Shown here in pieces: positions 1 to 11,049 of a DNA stretch of 64,000 nt. The translations under genes were made by a program, and so were the position numbers. The stretch comes from Artemia franciscana (Eukaryota; Arthropoda; Branchiopoda; Anostraca; Artemiidae), in assembly GCF_032884065.1 (NCBI RefSeq), contig NC_088881.1, positions 4,852,171 through 4,916,170 on the forward strand, given 5' to 3'. The notes beneath the pieces were generated by a model. The model did no database searches, was not told the DNA's origin, and saw only the letters and a list, made by a program, of their open reading frames with translations. Numbering within the stretch: the stretch's first letter is position 1; each line of letters begins with the position of its first letter.

Positions 1-305
1 TCGACACGCCTTCGTTGACGTAAATTGCACATTCCTAATCTAGCATTATCTCTTGAAGCCGCAAGCCTGTTTTCACGTTGCTCTTGGGATTCCTCGACAC
101 GCCTTCTTTTTTACTTTCTCTTTCAGGAGCAAGTCTGGTTTCGTGTTGCTCTGGTAGTTCTTCGACACGCCTTCGTTGACATAAATTGCAAATTCCTAAT
201 TTGGCCCTTTCTCTTTGAACCGCAAGCCTGGTTTTGCTTTTTGGTAACATTCTATAACATTGACAGTTGGAGAAATCTCCATGTGCCAAGCTTGCTAAAG
301 CTCAA
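1..305 (-). mobile_element. Helitron N-terminal coding fragment
   Basis: Read on the minus strand, the open frame 289-35 encodes RRVEELPEQHETRLAPERES and related residues. This is the charged 23-residue repeat found in the N-terminal part of the Helitron protein at 23780-25135 in this window. Only the repeat region is present: no Rep or helicase motif and no terminal hairpin is seen, and the window edge cuts the copy. It is a remnant of a plain DNA transposon. The internal match within the window makes the assignment firm; the true extent is unknown. Confidence 0.75.
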
Positions 306-1309
306 CAATTTATAATAAACCACAAAATTTTTGGGTATCTGTATTAAGGTTTTCGAATTACTTTAATCTATTGTCAAAATGTATTGAAATATTTGTACAA
401 TTTCCAGTTTTTATATATATAGATAAGTTTTCTCTTCTTTTTTAATTTTTTCTTTTTTAGTTTTTTCTTTTTTTTAGTTTTTTAGCTTTTTTTTCTTTTT
501 AGTTTTTTACCTTTTTCTATTTTTTTTATTTTTTTTAGGTTTTTTTAGGTTTTTTCTTTTTTATTTTTTTTTATTTTTTAGTTTTTTTATTTTTTTAGTT
601 TTTTACCTTTTTTCTTTTTTCAGTTTTCTTTTTCTTCTTTATTTTTCAGACGTCATATGCAAACCCTCAACACAAAAATAAATACAACTTATTTTTATAG
701 ATATATATAAAAGATTGTGTAACAGACATACATCTTATATATAGAAGATAGTGTCCTGTGGTGACGCAGTGGATTTGACCTTAGCTTGGTAATAAGGGAC
801 CCAGAGATAGAATCACGATGCAGGAATGCACTGCAGGGCCGACGCAGGGACCTTAGTAGTCAAGATGCGTCGTTAATTCTTAAATAATAATTATAATATA
901 GAAGATAGTGTAAAAGACATACAACTTATTTTTATATATATAGAAGATAGATATGTTTTCTCTTCCATTTTAATTTTTTTCTTTTTCAAATTTTCTCTTT
1001 TTTTTAGTTTTTTAGCTTTTTTAGTTTTTTTTAACTTTTTTTTCTTTTTAGTTTTTTTTACCTTTTTTTTCATTTTTTTTAGGTTTTTGCTTTTTAGGTT
1101 TTTTCTTTTTTTATTTTTTTTGTTATTTTTTAGGTTTTTCTTTTTTTTTAGTTTTTTTCTAGTTTTTTAATTTTTTCTTTTTTCAGTATTCTTTTTCTTC
1201 TTTATTTTTCAGACCTCATATGGAAACCCTCAACACAAAAATAGGGGACACATATATTCAACATATATTCTCAACAGGGGGATATATAAATGACGACAGG
1301 GACACAGGG
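306..1309. repeat. T-rich Helitron-derived low-complexity DNA
   Basis: Two blocks (about 425-650 and 960-1215) are long runs of T broken by TTTTAG and TTTTTC. Near 676-707 and 918-945 lie sequences ending ACAACTTATTTTTATA, the reverse complement of the Helitron head ATAAAAATAAGTTGT. The same T-rich block and head occur together in the minus-strand Helitron at 28230-30662, so these look like parts of similar elements. A SINE-like stretch (749-885) lies between the blocks. The minus-strand lysine-rich frame at 891-1073 is an artefact of the T runs. Confidence 0.6.
749..885 (+). mobile_element. tRNA-like SINE fragment
   Basis: The sequence starts GTGTCCTGTGGTGACGCAG. GACGCAGTGGATT resembles a degenerate A box, and AGATAGAATCAC, about 45 bases on, resembles a worn B box. 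A non-tRNA body follows with AGGGCCGACGCAGGGACC and TAGTAGTCAAGATGCG, ending before an AT-rich tail. Box spacing fits a tRNA-derived SINE, but both boxes are imperfect and no clear target duplication was found. SINE is an inference from layout. Confidence 0.4.
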
Positions 1310-1450
1310 AATGTTCGATTAGCAATCACCATCAACAAAGCTCAAGGGCAATCATTAGAATCATGAGGTATAGAACTGAATACGGATTGTTTTTCCCGTG
1401 GAATACATGGGGAAACTTGCGAATGCAAGTTTTACGTAGTTAAAAACATA
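1310..1450 (+). pseudogene. Helitron helicase C-terminal remnant
   Basis: The plus strand encodes RLAITINKAQGQSLES, the conserved C-terminal helicase motif of Helitron proteins (compare LAFAITINKAQGQS at 26,66x-26,72x). A stop then follows, and then residues resembling the family ending (GIELNTDCFSRG). It lies directly before a Helitron head at 1451 and after a short GACGACAGGGACAC repeat. The helicase body is absent. Confidence 0.7.
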
Positions 1451-1555
1451 TCCATATATATAAAAATAAGTTGTCTGTCTGTCTGTCGAGTGACGTTATT
1501 ATATGACGTCTGAATTATTTCATCATATACCAATTCAAAAACAAATGTATTCAAG

Positions 1556-1628
1556 CCGAAGTAGCTGAGTTGGTAAAGCGTTATGTTCCAGGTTCCAGGT
1601 CCGAGAGGTTCCAGGTTTGAACCTTGGC
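1556..1628 (+). pseudogene. tRNA-like cassette in Helitron
   Basis: GTAGCTGAGTTGGTAAAGCG is a good D-arm with A box, and CCAGG TTTGAAC CTTGG forms a T-arm with B box GGTTTGAACC. The middle contains repeated GTTCCAG and gives no clean anticodon arm. The acceptor ends do not pair (the 3' side runs into CTTTAAC). It is therefore a tRNA-derived relic and not a functional gene. Its position matches the tRNA-like cassettes near 29530 and 30405, inside other Helitrons. Confidence 0.55.
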
Positions 1629-1848
1629 TTTAACATTAATACAAAAGAAGAAAAACTACAAAAAGAAATTAAAAAGAAAATACAAAAAAACTAAAAAAGC
1701 TAAAAAACTAAAAACTAAAAAAGAAAAAAAAACAAAAAAAAAAAAGAAAAAAAAAGAAAAACTAATAAAAAAAACTAAAAACTGAAAATGAAAAAAAAAC
1801 TAAAAAAAGGAAAAACACTGAAAAATAAAGGAGAAAAAGAAAACTAAA

Positions 1849-2135
1849 AACCGGGACACAGGGAATATAAATGACGACCGGGACACTCAAAGAGAAATTA
1901 CAGACTAGGACATTGGGACACAAATAACGACCGGGAGATATAAATGACGACCGGGACACTCAAAGATAAATTACAGACCGGGACACCGGGACAAAAATGA
2001 CGACCGGGACACCGGGACACAGAGAATATAAATGACGATCGGGACGCTCAAAGAGAAATTACAGACTGGGACACTGGGACACAAATGACAACAGGGATGC
2101 TGGGAACATAAATGACGACCGGGACACAGGGACAC
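1849..2135 (+). repeat. GACGACCGGGACAC minisatellite
   Basis: Imperfect tandem units of the type GGGACACAGGGAATATAAATG, each followed by ACGACC, with CTCAAAGAGAAATTACAGAC variants. The same minisatellite appears reversed at about 28683-28945 in another Helitron. This marks it as a Helitron internal module. Confidence 0.8.
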
Positions 2136-2140
2136 TACTG

Positions 2141-2810
2141 GCTTAGAAACTAGGCCTGTTTGATATAGTAATATTTGACTAACTCACCAATGTGATAGCT
2201 GCCTCCCTAAGAACCAACCTTTTTAATAACAAAAAAAGCTTTTCTTCTGACTCCTCATGAAGCTTAGCCTATGCAAGACAGGCCTAGAGCACCAAAAACC
2301 ATTTAGATACTAAGGGATATGCATAAGATTACTTACAGGTCACTGAAAAGCTAAGATTATTTCCATTATTTACAGTTCCCTTGTCTTTTCTCTAGACTTA
2401 ACGATTTCGCTTGTTTATCCATTAAAAAAAATATACAGCATTGACGTCACTTGTCCTCAATAATCTTTATATTTGGGGATTAGAAAGTGTAAGCCCACGG
2501 ACAAGTACTCCTGAGCGTTCGAGGGGGTAATCTGACTAACCTCTGACATCATGTGCGTCTCATAAAACGCTTGGATTAGTCAGATTAGTAATCGGACAAG
2601 TAAACGAACACGGGGTCGCTCACAAGCTCGGTGTTGCATGTCACATTCTTCTAATTTGAAAGAGAGCATCAAATCCAATGTACTGCGGTAACTGTTAATA
2701 CAGATTATAGTATTGAATACTTGATTAAAATAGAGTGGTAGAGAAAATTGAAAAGAACTGAAACCTGTTTTTTGTTTTGTTTTTAAATGATTGCCGTTGA
2801 GATTAGTCTT
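2141..2810. other. Unassigned intergenic stretch
   Basis: No coding frame or recognised repeat. The only structure seen is a perfect 12-bp inverted repeat, TAATCTGACTAA at 2528-2539 and its complement at 2576-2587, with a 36-base spacer. Confidence 0.5.
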
Positions 2811-3465
2811 TAATTTTTTTTTTCCTGCTAAATTTTTATTTTTTTAGTTTTTTAATTTTTTTAGTTTTCTTTTTTTAGATTTTTCTCTTTTAGTTTCTTC
2901 TTTTTTATTTTTTTTTTTTTTATTTTTTCTATTTCTTCACTTTTTGTCTTTTTTTTCTTTTTAACTTTCTTTCTTTTTAGTTTCTTCTATTTTTAATTTA
3001 TTTTCTTTTTTAGTTTTTTAATTCTTTTTATTTTTTTATTTTTTTAGATTTTTTTTCTTTTTTTTTTGTTCTTTCCGAGTTTTTTTCCCTTTTTAAGTTT
3101 TCTTTTAGTTTTTTTTTCTGTTTTTTTCCTTTTTTTATAGAAGATACTTTTTTAGTTTTATTCTTTTAGTTTGCTTTTATATTTTTTGTTTTTTTTTAGT
3201 TTGTTTAGTTTTGTTTATATTTTTCCCCTTTTTTAGTTTTATTTATTTTTTTTTTTAGTTTTTTAGTTTTTTTTTAGTCTTTCCTTTTTTTAGTTTTCTT
3301 TTAGTTTTCTTTAATTTTTTTTTCATTTTTTATAGAATATACTTTTTTAGTTTTTTCATTTTTTTTTGTTTTAGTTTATTTTTAGTTTTGTTTTAGTTTT
3401 TTCCCTTTTTCTAGTTTTTTTTTCTTTTTTTTCAGTTATTTTCCTTTTTTTCTTATAGAAGATAG
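2811..3465. repeat. T-rich TTTTAG low-complexity block
   Basis: About 650 bases of T runs broken by AG, C and A, with no fixed period. It resembles the T-rich blocks inside the Helitron at 28230-30662. It ends at CTTATAGAAGATAGTG, a phrase also found near 740 and 897, so it probably belongs to the same Helitron debris. Confidence 0.7.
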
Positions 3466-3841
3466 TGAAATAGACCGACAGACTGAAGATAGTGTAACAG
3501 CTATTTGCCGGAACGTAACAGACAGACCAGCAAAACCTTAACACATCAATCCCGCCTCAGTGAAAGGATATATTGGCAGCAGAAAATCCACGGGAAGATT
3601 CACAGCTCCTTCTTGATGCCTTGGGTGCCTCTGAAGGCAAACAAGAAATCTAAGGTCTTAGGTGGACTCTGCATTCCCAGCCATAGAACCTGGGGATATA
3701 TGATGATGCCTTTGATTGTTTAAATTTCTTATTCTGATTATTAAAAAAACAAACAAAAAACTTATAAGTCTCCAGATTGATTATTTATAATGTCTTCTAA
3801 AACTATTTCCTGTAGAGCAGTAAAACCAATGTATATAATAT
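3466..3841. other. Unassigned; weak 72-codon frame
   Basis: A plus-strand frame at 3505-3723 is open for 72 codons. It shows no domain I recognise and no clear splice sites, and it directly follows low-complexity DNA. I do not regard it as a supported gene. Nothing else is seen here. Confidence 0.3.
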
Positions 3842-5950
3842 ACTAGCTGGATATTAGCAAATAAGTTAGCAGATTAAGAAAGCGAATGGTTTTTCTGATG
3901 ACAAATCTAAAAATGCATTATCGAGTTGTCTTTAGCAGTTAAAAGAGTAAACATGACCCAACGGTTTAAGTAAAAGGGTACAATTTCATCTTTATGGTGT
4001 GGGCATGGGTACCATAATTCGGCAATTTTATTGGGGACCTTAGTTAGCCCTAGATAGAGTTAACTTCAGTTAAATATAACAGTTCTTTGTTATTTATTTC
4101 ATATTCTATTTGAATTACTAGTTTAAAAAGCCCTGGTGTTGGCAAAAAAAAATTAGTACTATGTAAGCTACTAATCTGGAATGGCTGCCCAACAATTTTT
4201 CTGCCTTCCACAAAAGACTGTCGTTTTGTTTTTTGTTGCTAATAAAAATTTGGAATATAAGAAATTTACGACTTATAATTGTGCCCCTGAGCTCTATAAC
4301 CTAACCATGTTAATTTTAATAGATAAAGGCTTATAATGTTAAACAGACTAAACCTGTAATTTGGTTTCATAGATAAGCAAAGTTACATATATTATGAAGT
4401 TTTGCAGTTTCTTTCTGTATTAGAGTCATTACACTCACTATAGCAAAGTCACAAAATTTGGAGTGGGGGCATTTGTCAATGTCTGCAGGTAATTATCGTT
4501 TTCCAATTAAATACAAAAAGAAAGAATTTTTCAATGAAAATGTCCCCGAAGAGTTTTCTCCAAAATCTAGGGAGAGACACCAAAAATATGAAGGCATATA
4601 CCCTTCCCCCTTCGATTGATATCACAGATTAGATCATTAACAAACAAAAAAGTGCAAGTTGCAATCTTTGTCTCACGATTTTGAAATAAGACAGAATCTT
4701 CAAGTCCTCCTTCGCTGTTATCATTTAGGGAGAGAGGAGTATTTACCTCACTGTATGTAAGAAACAGTAGCTAAGATTCATATAAATAATATTTAAAACA
4801 TGGGGATGACAAGGGCATTTGTAGGATTTCGGTCTGAGTGGGGGATTATAATTTATTTACTTTTTTAACGCAACAGAAATTCGTTTATATGCTTTGTCGT
4901 TACATTTTTAAGCGCCAAACAAAAAATCCAGTGGACGTTCAAACCTGGCAAATCCCCCCCCCCTGGATATGTCCTTTAACTTAAAACGTATTGCCAAAGT
5001 ATTACCTTCATAATTTAAATTCTATATACCAAAATTAAGACACAATATTCAACTATATAGTGTCATTTTTTGTACCCTTAAAAAGAAAAGACAAAAATCT
5101 AAAAGCAAGAAAACCTAAAACCTTTATTTGCCAGTCCTCTAAAAAATTGCAAATCTAACTCAAACCTTATAGAATTTTCAAATGTGTTTACGTTTCATTC
5201 AAATTTCCAGAATTCCTAAAATTTCAAACGAAATTCCAAACGAAAACGGAATTTCAATACCAAAGGATAAATAAAACAATCAGGTTTTTATGCTGATTTC
5301 AAATATATAAGTTTCATTAAGTTTAGCCTTAACTTTCAAAGGTTAGGAGCCTGAGAAAATTTTGCTTCTTTTCAAAAAAAAGTGAGAAACACCCCCTAAA
5401 ACTCAATAAATTTTAATGAAAAGCACACCATCTGATTCACCGCATTGGAGAAGCCTGTTCTACAGGTTTCAAGCTTTTATCGGCAAAAATGTGGAATTTT
5501 GTATTTTTTGCCAGAAGAAAGATTTACTAAAGAGATTAATTTCTTATCTGCAAAAATGTGGAGTTTTGCATTGTTTGCCAGAAAAAAGATCATGGATGCG
5601 TGTTTATTTGTTGTTGTTTTTTCCAGAGGTTATCATATCCACCCAGTAGTCCTAGAATATTAGAAAAAGGCTCATTTTCAGCTACAATTATGTGGAGATC
5701 TTACGATGGAATTATTCAGGGTTTTTTTTCATCTGTCTTGTTTCTTGGAAATTGTTTCCACGGAAGAGGACATTTCTGGAGTTGTCGAAAAACCGATTAG
5801 ATATTAAACTCTTACTCAAATGAAAGAATGTAAAGGAAAACTTTCAGGGTGAATCGTCCGCAAGGAGTTTTACAAGGACGGGGGAGCAGCAAAGACAAAA
5901 ATGTCCGGAAGATGAGCTATATTTACCGACATTATTTGAAAAATGAATGA
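3842..5950 (+). repeat. Inverted-repeat arm A (2.1 kb)
   Basis: This block reappears, reverse-complemented and collinear, at about 18020-20148. Matching anchors are TAGCTGGATATT at the outer end, TCTGATGACAAATCT near 3895, the region around 4600, and GAAGATGAGCTATATTTACC near the inner end. The arms differ by scattered substitutions and small indels, so the duplication is not very recent. The right part (from about 5225) is a copy of repeat R1. No gene is seen inside. Confidence 0.75.
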
Positions 5951-6140
5951 AGGGCTGTCCCTCATCAATGTCCCGCTCTTTAAGCTAAATTTATATTGTT
6001 TTAAAAATTTGAGTTGTGACAAAGAATCAAATTTTAGCATAAAAAGCTAGGCGTTGGAGAGGGGACAGCCCCTTTCATATACATAATAATATCCGTTCGT
6101 GTTAAGTTTTAATATCACTCCTTACTTTCAGTTCAAAAAG
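5225..6140 (+). repeat. R1 interspersed repeat, plus copy
   Basis: It carries the R1 landmarks: GGAATTTCAATACC, TTTTTATGCTGATTTC, GTTAGGAGCCTGAG, then AAAATGTGGAATTTTG and TTGCCAGAAGAAAG. It ends with a hairpin module (about 5945-6131) whose GCTCTTTAAGCTAAA faces TTTTAGCATAAAAAGC, closed by CACTCCTTACTTTCAG. Small frames at 5416-5800 follow the repeat and are not genes. No protein domain identifies R1; it could be a fold-back type DNA element, and no class is assigned. Confidence 0.7.
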
Positions 6141-7474
6141 AGACTGTCTTGGTCTCTTTTTTCTTTCTTTTTTTCAATCAAACGTCATGCATGGCCCGTG
6201 TGGCCTTAAAATGTGTGCTAAGATGACTGTACCAAACGAGTTGTGCCTAAAAATTGAAAAAGCCATATTCAAACTGAAGTTAAAAGTTCCAGTGACCTTA
6301 TTCATTATGATATAGAATATGTCGCAGAAAAATATCAATGTCCACCTTTTTGAGGCACAAAACAATAATTTTGGCCCAAAGAGGGAGACAAAGCTATCGA
6401 CTAGAAGCCTTACGAGGGCCCATCGACTAAGATTGAAAGCCTTCGATCCGTACATCGATTTAAAGACAGTAGAGGTTCTCCTACTTTTTCTTTGGATCCA
6501 GAAGAAATGTCAAAAAGTACAAATTCCTGCAGCATCTCATTCTTCATACTTAAAGTATGACCTTTTTCTTGTTATACCTGTAAAATACAGGATTGAAAAA
6601 GGATTGGTTACAAAAAAGGGAATTACTGTTTTTAAATCAATTTCAAATAGTTGAGAGATTTGTGATTTGCACATCTTCATGACTTGTTATAGAGTTATTT
6701 GCCAAGTAGTTTAATCCAAACGTCTAGAATTCAGTTAATTTGTGTCACAATTTGAAAATATAGGCTATCATTAGTACCTTTATATTGATACCATTGGTAC
6801 CTTATCTCACTGAAAAGTGAAATATGCTTATTGTGAACTTGCGTAAATACTGGTTATTACTTTTTTCACTACGTATATTATAACAAAAAAAATAGCCACA
6901 CTACCGTAGTATGGCTATTTTTGAGTATTTGTCCAAAGATTTTCCAAAACAAAATTCTGGGACTACTTGCCCTCAATAGAAGTGGAATGCTTAGATTTAA
7001 ACTGCAGTGAAAATTGCAAGTGCTCATGTTGCTGATTTAGCCGTTACTTTTAATTAGTTGCTTTAAACATCCCTAAATATTAGCTATTGTGAGAATTACA
7101 ACATTTGAATTATGGCTATTTCCGTAAGTGGCAGCAAAACAATTCTAAAAAGCATCGGACGTCTTAGCTAGTTTTTGCCAGATAAGTAAGGCCTTGATTT
7201 GAACTCCATCTGATTTGGTGTAAAAAGAGTCATAATCATTTTACATCGTAGAAAGGGTTAGAAAGGATTACAAGGACCAGATTTTGTCTTGTATTAATTC
7301 ATGCACAAAATGATAAATAGATATACTTTTGCCTTCTTCATTTTCTTGTCCTTTTCTTTCCTTATTTCTCCTTTTTGTTGTCAAAATGATCGCACCTTTT
7401 CTCTCTTTCTTGGGTCCACCTATTAATAGAAAAATTATAAACGCAGATTCTAACTTACGATATTTTATTTTCAG

Positions 7475-7559
7475 TGGACCACAGACAGACGAATTTTCAG
7501 AAGGGCCTCCTTCGTATCAGCCACCTCAACAAAAGCAAAACCTAAAAGCAAAAACCTAA
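7475..7559 (+). CDS. Possible terminal exon (PPxY motif)
   Basis: A strong acceptor (TATTTTATTTTCAG) precedes 85 bases that stay open to a TAA at 7557-7559. In one frame they encode GPQTDEFSEGPPSYQPPQQK and seven more residues. The PPSY core has the shape of a WW-domain ligand. No upstream exon was found and the family is unknown, so this may be chance. If real, the intron phase would be 1, with AG|T-type completion. Confidence 0.2.
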
Positions 7560-8613
7560 ATGATCAATTTTGGAAGAATATATTGCCTATTTTGTATTTT
7601 CCTGACTGGTTCCAGTATATATCTTCCATTTGTTTCTCCATTATTTTCTAAGAGACCCATCACGTCTGAATCTTTTGTGATAAACCTACTGAACTTATGT
7701 AGGTAACGACTACGTAAGGGATTTATTCGCAACAATCCCCGTCTCGCCAGCAAAAAAAGTGTCAGTCGCTAAAGAGAAAGTTGCTAGATTAACGAATTAA
7801 GAAGTCAGTTGTTTAAAAACTAACCACGCTTCATTGTCATGATCGAATTTTATTGATAAACTAGCGTTAATATTGGGTCTTAAGTCATGATTTTGTAATG
7901 TTTTTCCTTGCAAGTTTTTTGTAAGGTTTTTCCTCGAGAAATGAATATGCTATTCATTTATGTAAAAAAAAGTCAATATGTAAAATGAAGGATATAGTTA
8001 AAATCAGAAGCTTTATTAAACTTATAAGTGCAAGAATTTGAATTTAGGATTAAAAATCACTTGCCAGAGACGCTTTTCACAATCGAGCTAGATTTATTTT
8101 CCAAGTCAAGCCAAAATTTTTCCACGATTAACTGTCTAGAGACAATGTATACCCTGTCTGCTCTCTGCTAGACTTGACTAATGAAAACAGACAATGGAAA
8201 GCTGATCTGGCTTCACTCAAAAGTTAAAGAATAAAGGCAAATAAAAAATAGCCGGGGAATCTGATAAAAAAAAAATGAAAGCATCAAAATAGGTTAATAC
8301 AAAATGAAATAGAAGAATTCTGGAAAACAACAACAGTATAGCAACCAATCCATGGCCATTAAATTGTTTCCTTTTTTGGATTTTTGTTACATACTTGAGC
8401 TTAAACTTTTTGAATTGTAGATTATTACATGTAGCTGTCAGAATGGAGCAAGATCTAGGGTGCCGAAAAGGGATATACTTTTCTCTCTTGCAATAAGATT
8501 AATTAAACAGTACTGCCGGATGACATTGTGTCATTTGGACTTGTTTTTGGACGTAGCTGCACAAAGGATTCTCAAAAAATTCAATGGGAAATCACCGTTG
8601 GTCTATTTTGTTT

Positions 8614-8640
8614 GAAAGCTGTACTTTTAGTACAGCTTTC
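8614..8640. other. Perfect 11-bp hairpin
   Basis: GAAAGCTGTAC and GTACAGCTTTC are exact complements separated by five bases (TTTTA). Two further GTAC-rich partial copies follow to about 8680. No gene is close, so a role as terminator or regulator is not supported. Confidence 0.6.
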
Positions 8641-9982
8641 CGTACAGATGTACTTTACAGATGTACTTTAGTACAGCTTTTAGTATCGATTCCCTTTCAT
8701 GGTTGCACCATTTTAAGCAGCTTAAGATGTAATACTGTCGTGTTCACGACCTACACCCCTTTCCAAAACCTGTCTTCAATCAATCGGTTTATTTAAAGAG
8801 ATTTGAGCTCAGTTCCTCCTTCATGTTTGTACATTAGTAGGAGCGTCTTTTGCAGGGGGAGGGGGCTAGGGAGACAGCTTCCAACCCAGTAATATGGAAA
8901 AAAAATCAATATATATCCCATACCCCTTGAATATCTAGATATGGACCCTTCTTGCGCCCTCTTCCTAATAAAATGGTGGAGATTCATCCAAGTCCACCAG
9001 AGACGCTATAATTCCGCATTCCTTCATTCCATCATCCCTCAGAAGAACTGTAGTGAAGACCCTTTCCTTCTATGGTAAGACAAAGAGCCTTTGGAGTTTT
9101 CTAAGAGTGGATAGTAAATAAAGAACCCAAGGAAATCCGAAAGTGAAATAAATCATATATGCACCATGCCCCAGAGGAGCAACTTCTCAAAAGCTACTTG
9201 TGTTCTATTCTTTTGCCAAAAAGACAAGCTAGTTTCATCATCGAGCAAGAGTGAAACCAGTGCCCCCATCCCAATTTAAGTTTGCAATGTTTTGGCCTGG
9301 ATCCACGTAAATTGATTTCAGATGGGATGCTTCTTACAACTTTTTTCGTACGGTTTTCAATTGTCACTGAATTTCACTCTAAGCCTTTCATTTTATCTTC
9401 TAAATTATTCAAGACTAAATTATGAAAAGAATATACTGAGCTAGTGGTCTCTAAGAGGGGTAGGATGTCAAGTGTAGAGAAGCACCTTCAGCTAATCCTA
9501 AATTGAATGACATAAAATGGCATTTAACAGAGAAAAGAAACACAATAAGACTAGAGAAAATAGAAAATGCACACTTAAGAACATCTAATTACAAATAGCA
9601 AATAGATAAATGATAAAGCTGAAACAGTACTATTTGGATGCCAGAAAGAGTGTACCATATAACCATTCTAACAAGACTGAGTAAACTTTCTGTAGCTTGA
9701 CCAAAAAATAGAAATATCAACATCACTTATATAATATTTAACCTCCATCATGCACAGTAGTTAGGCCTTTTTGAATCCTATGACGTCCATAGGGGGTATA
9801 CTATTGAAGCTACTTACCCCTCAAGACGTTATCGCGTGCACATGAACCTTACACAACACTATAGCACAGCTCTAACAGTATAGTACATCTGTATGCTACG
9901 CAATATTTCAGAAATTTTGATAGATAATCCAATGAGGTTAGTAACCTTATCGGAAAAATCGGAATAAGGCAAAAGATATTGG

Positions 9983-10868
9983 GAAAAAGAAAGCAAGTGT
10001 CCCCACAAAAAAACGGAGAGAACCCCTGTGCGGGCTGCAACATGAAATTACAACCTGATGCTAAAGCAATGTTGTGTGACGAATGTGAAAAGTAGCTATG
10101 CATTTCTTGGATTGAAATGACAGAATCCAGGTACAACTTTATAAGCAAATTAAGTACTGGATTATCATTCTCCAGGTATTTTCCCCTTTGTTTAGCCGAC
10201 CCCGCGAGAAAAAGTGCTACCGCTGAGGATGTAAAAACGATTGTGAAGGAACAAATTGATTGCCTAAAAACTGAACTGCTCGCAAAAATGACTATAGAGG
10301 TTGATTCAGTCACTGAAAGAGTTTCAGAAATTGAAATAGAACTGTTAAAAAAGTGCAACAAAGCTTACATGGAAACACAAGTCAATTACCTCGTCGGAAA
10401 AGAACTAAAAGTGTTGAAGGAAACCCTAACAAACGAATTCCATGCCGTGCTTGTAGCCATTACTAAGGCTCTCAAATCGGAAGCCCGCGAAAATGTGAGG
10501 GACGAAATAAGAAGAGACCATGATAGGCAGTGCTAAAGGCTAAATATCATTGCTCATGGAATTCCCAATCTAGATCGGGGCAAAAACCAGGACAAGGAAC
10601 AGGCTGGTATAATGTTCATCAGCGAGCACCTAAAAACCTCCTATAAACTTCCAGAATTTCATCTCACAAATGTAAAGTGCATGATACCCAAGAATAACCA
10701 GATCGTTGCCGCACAACAACCACAAGGAATAGTGCCGGTGATATTTATCGTCCCGAACATGATGATAAAAAAGGAAATCACTAGAATCTCCTTTTTGAAA
10801 AAGGTGACGATTCAGTACCGAAGTAATAAAAGCAGGGAGGACAGAGAGAAGCGAGCAAAGCATGTATA
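9983..10868 (+). pseudogene. LINE ORF1: zinc finger plus coiled coil
   Basis: One frame, interrupted by stops, reads NPCAGCNMKLQPDAKAMLC followed by DECEK. The CxxC...CxxC pattern is a PHD-like finger, as found in CR1-type ORF1 proteins. A charged helical stretch follows (about 10205-10510; VKEQIDCLKTELLAKM), then RLNIIAHGIP and a basic C-terminus. In-frame stops lie at 10093-10095, where the family expects tryptophan (K[stop]LCISW), and at 10534-10536. ORF1 proteins of this type bind RNA and chaperone reverse transcription; that function is family knowledge. It sits just upstream of ORF2 (11050). Confidence 0.6.
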
Positions 10869-11049
10869 AGAATTAAAGGACTGGCTGACAATAGATGTAC
10901 AGATTTGGAAAGGGATGCGGTATCCACCAGCTATGAAGATGCCGAAACGGCTAGTGAAGTAAGTGATTGTAGCCCAAGTGATCTAGTACAAAACATTAAA
11001 AGTCATCGCTCTAAGTTTCTTCAAGTGCTGAGCAAAAAACTTAGACTCC

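Larger units (their letters stand above)
1451..2140 (+). mobile_element. Non-autonomous Helitron, 3' truncated
   Basis: It begins TCCATATATATAAAAATAAG directly after an A, matching the A|TC insertion preference and the heads at 23643 and 30662. Order: head, TGACGTTA-type segment, tRNA-like cassette (1556-1628), A-rich block (1640-1850), then the GACGACCGGGACAC minisatellite (1849-2135). The same modules occur in the minus-strand Helitron at 28230-30662. The terminal hairpin and CTAG end are not found, so the 3' end is lost near 2140. Confidence 0.65.
6141..9979. other. Unassigned 3.8 kb; few weak signals
   Basis: No convincing gene or recognised mobile element. A plus frame of 111 codons at 6319-6654 starts with ATG but resembles nothing I know and lacks supporting neighbours. 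A possible terminal exon (7475-7559) and a small hairpin (8614-8640) are listed separately. The part from about 9700 may be the 5' leader of the LINE that follows. Confidence 0.4.

Noticed and set aside
891-1073. Lysine-rich minus-strand frame
   Set aside because: Arises from T-rich low-complexity DNA with no domain or splice context.
2811-3465. TTTTAG words as telomere-like repeats
   Set aside because: There is no fixed period, T runs vary widely and the blocks lie inside Helitron-like contexts.
6319-6654. 111-codon plus-strand frame as a gene
   Set aside because: No recognisable motif, no splice support and surrounding DNA without other gene signals; length alone is weak evidence.
9849-10361. 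170-codon minus-strand frame
   Set aside because: It is the antisense of LINE ORF1 and has no domain of its own.
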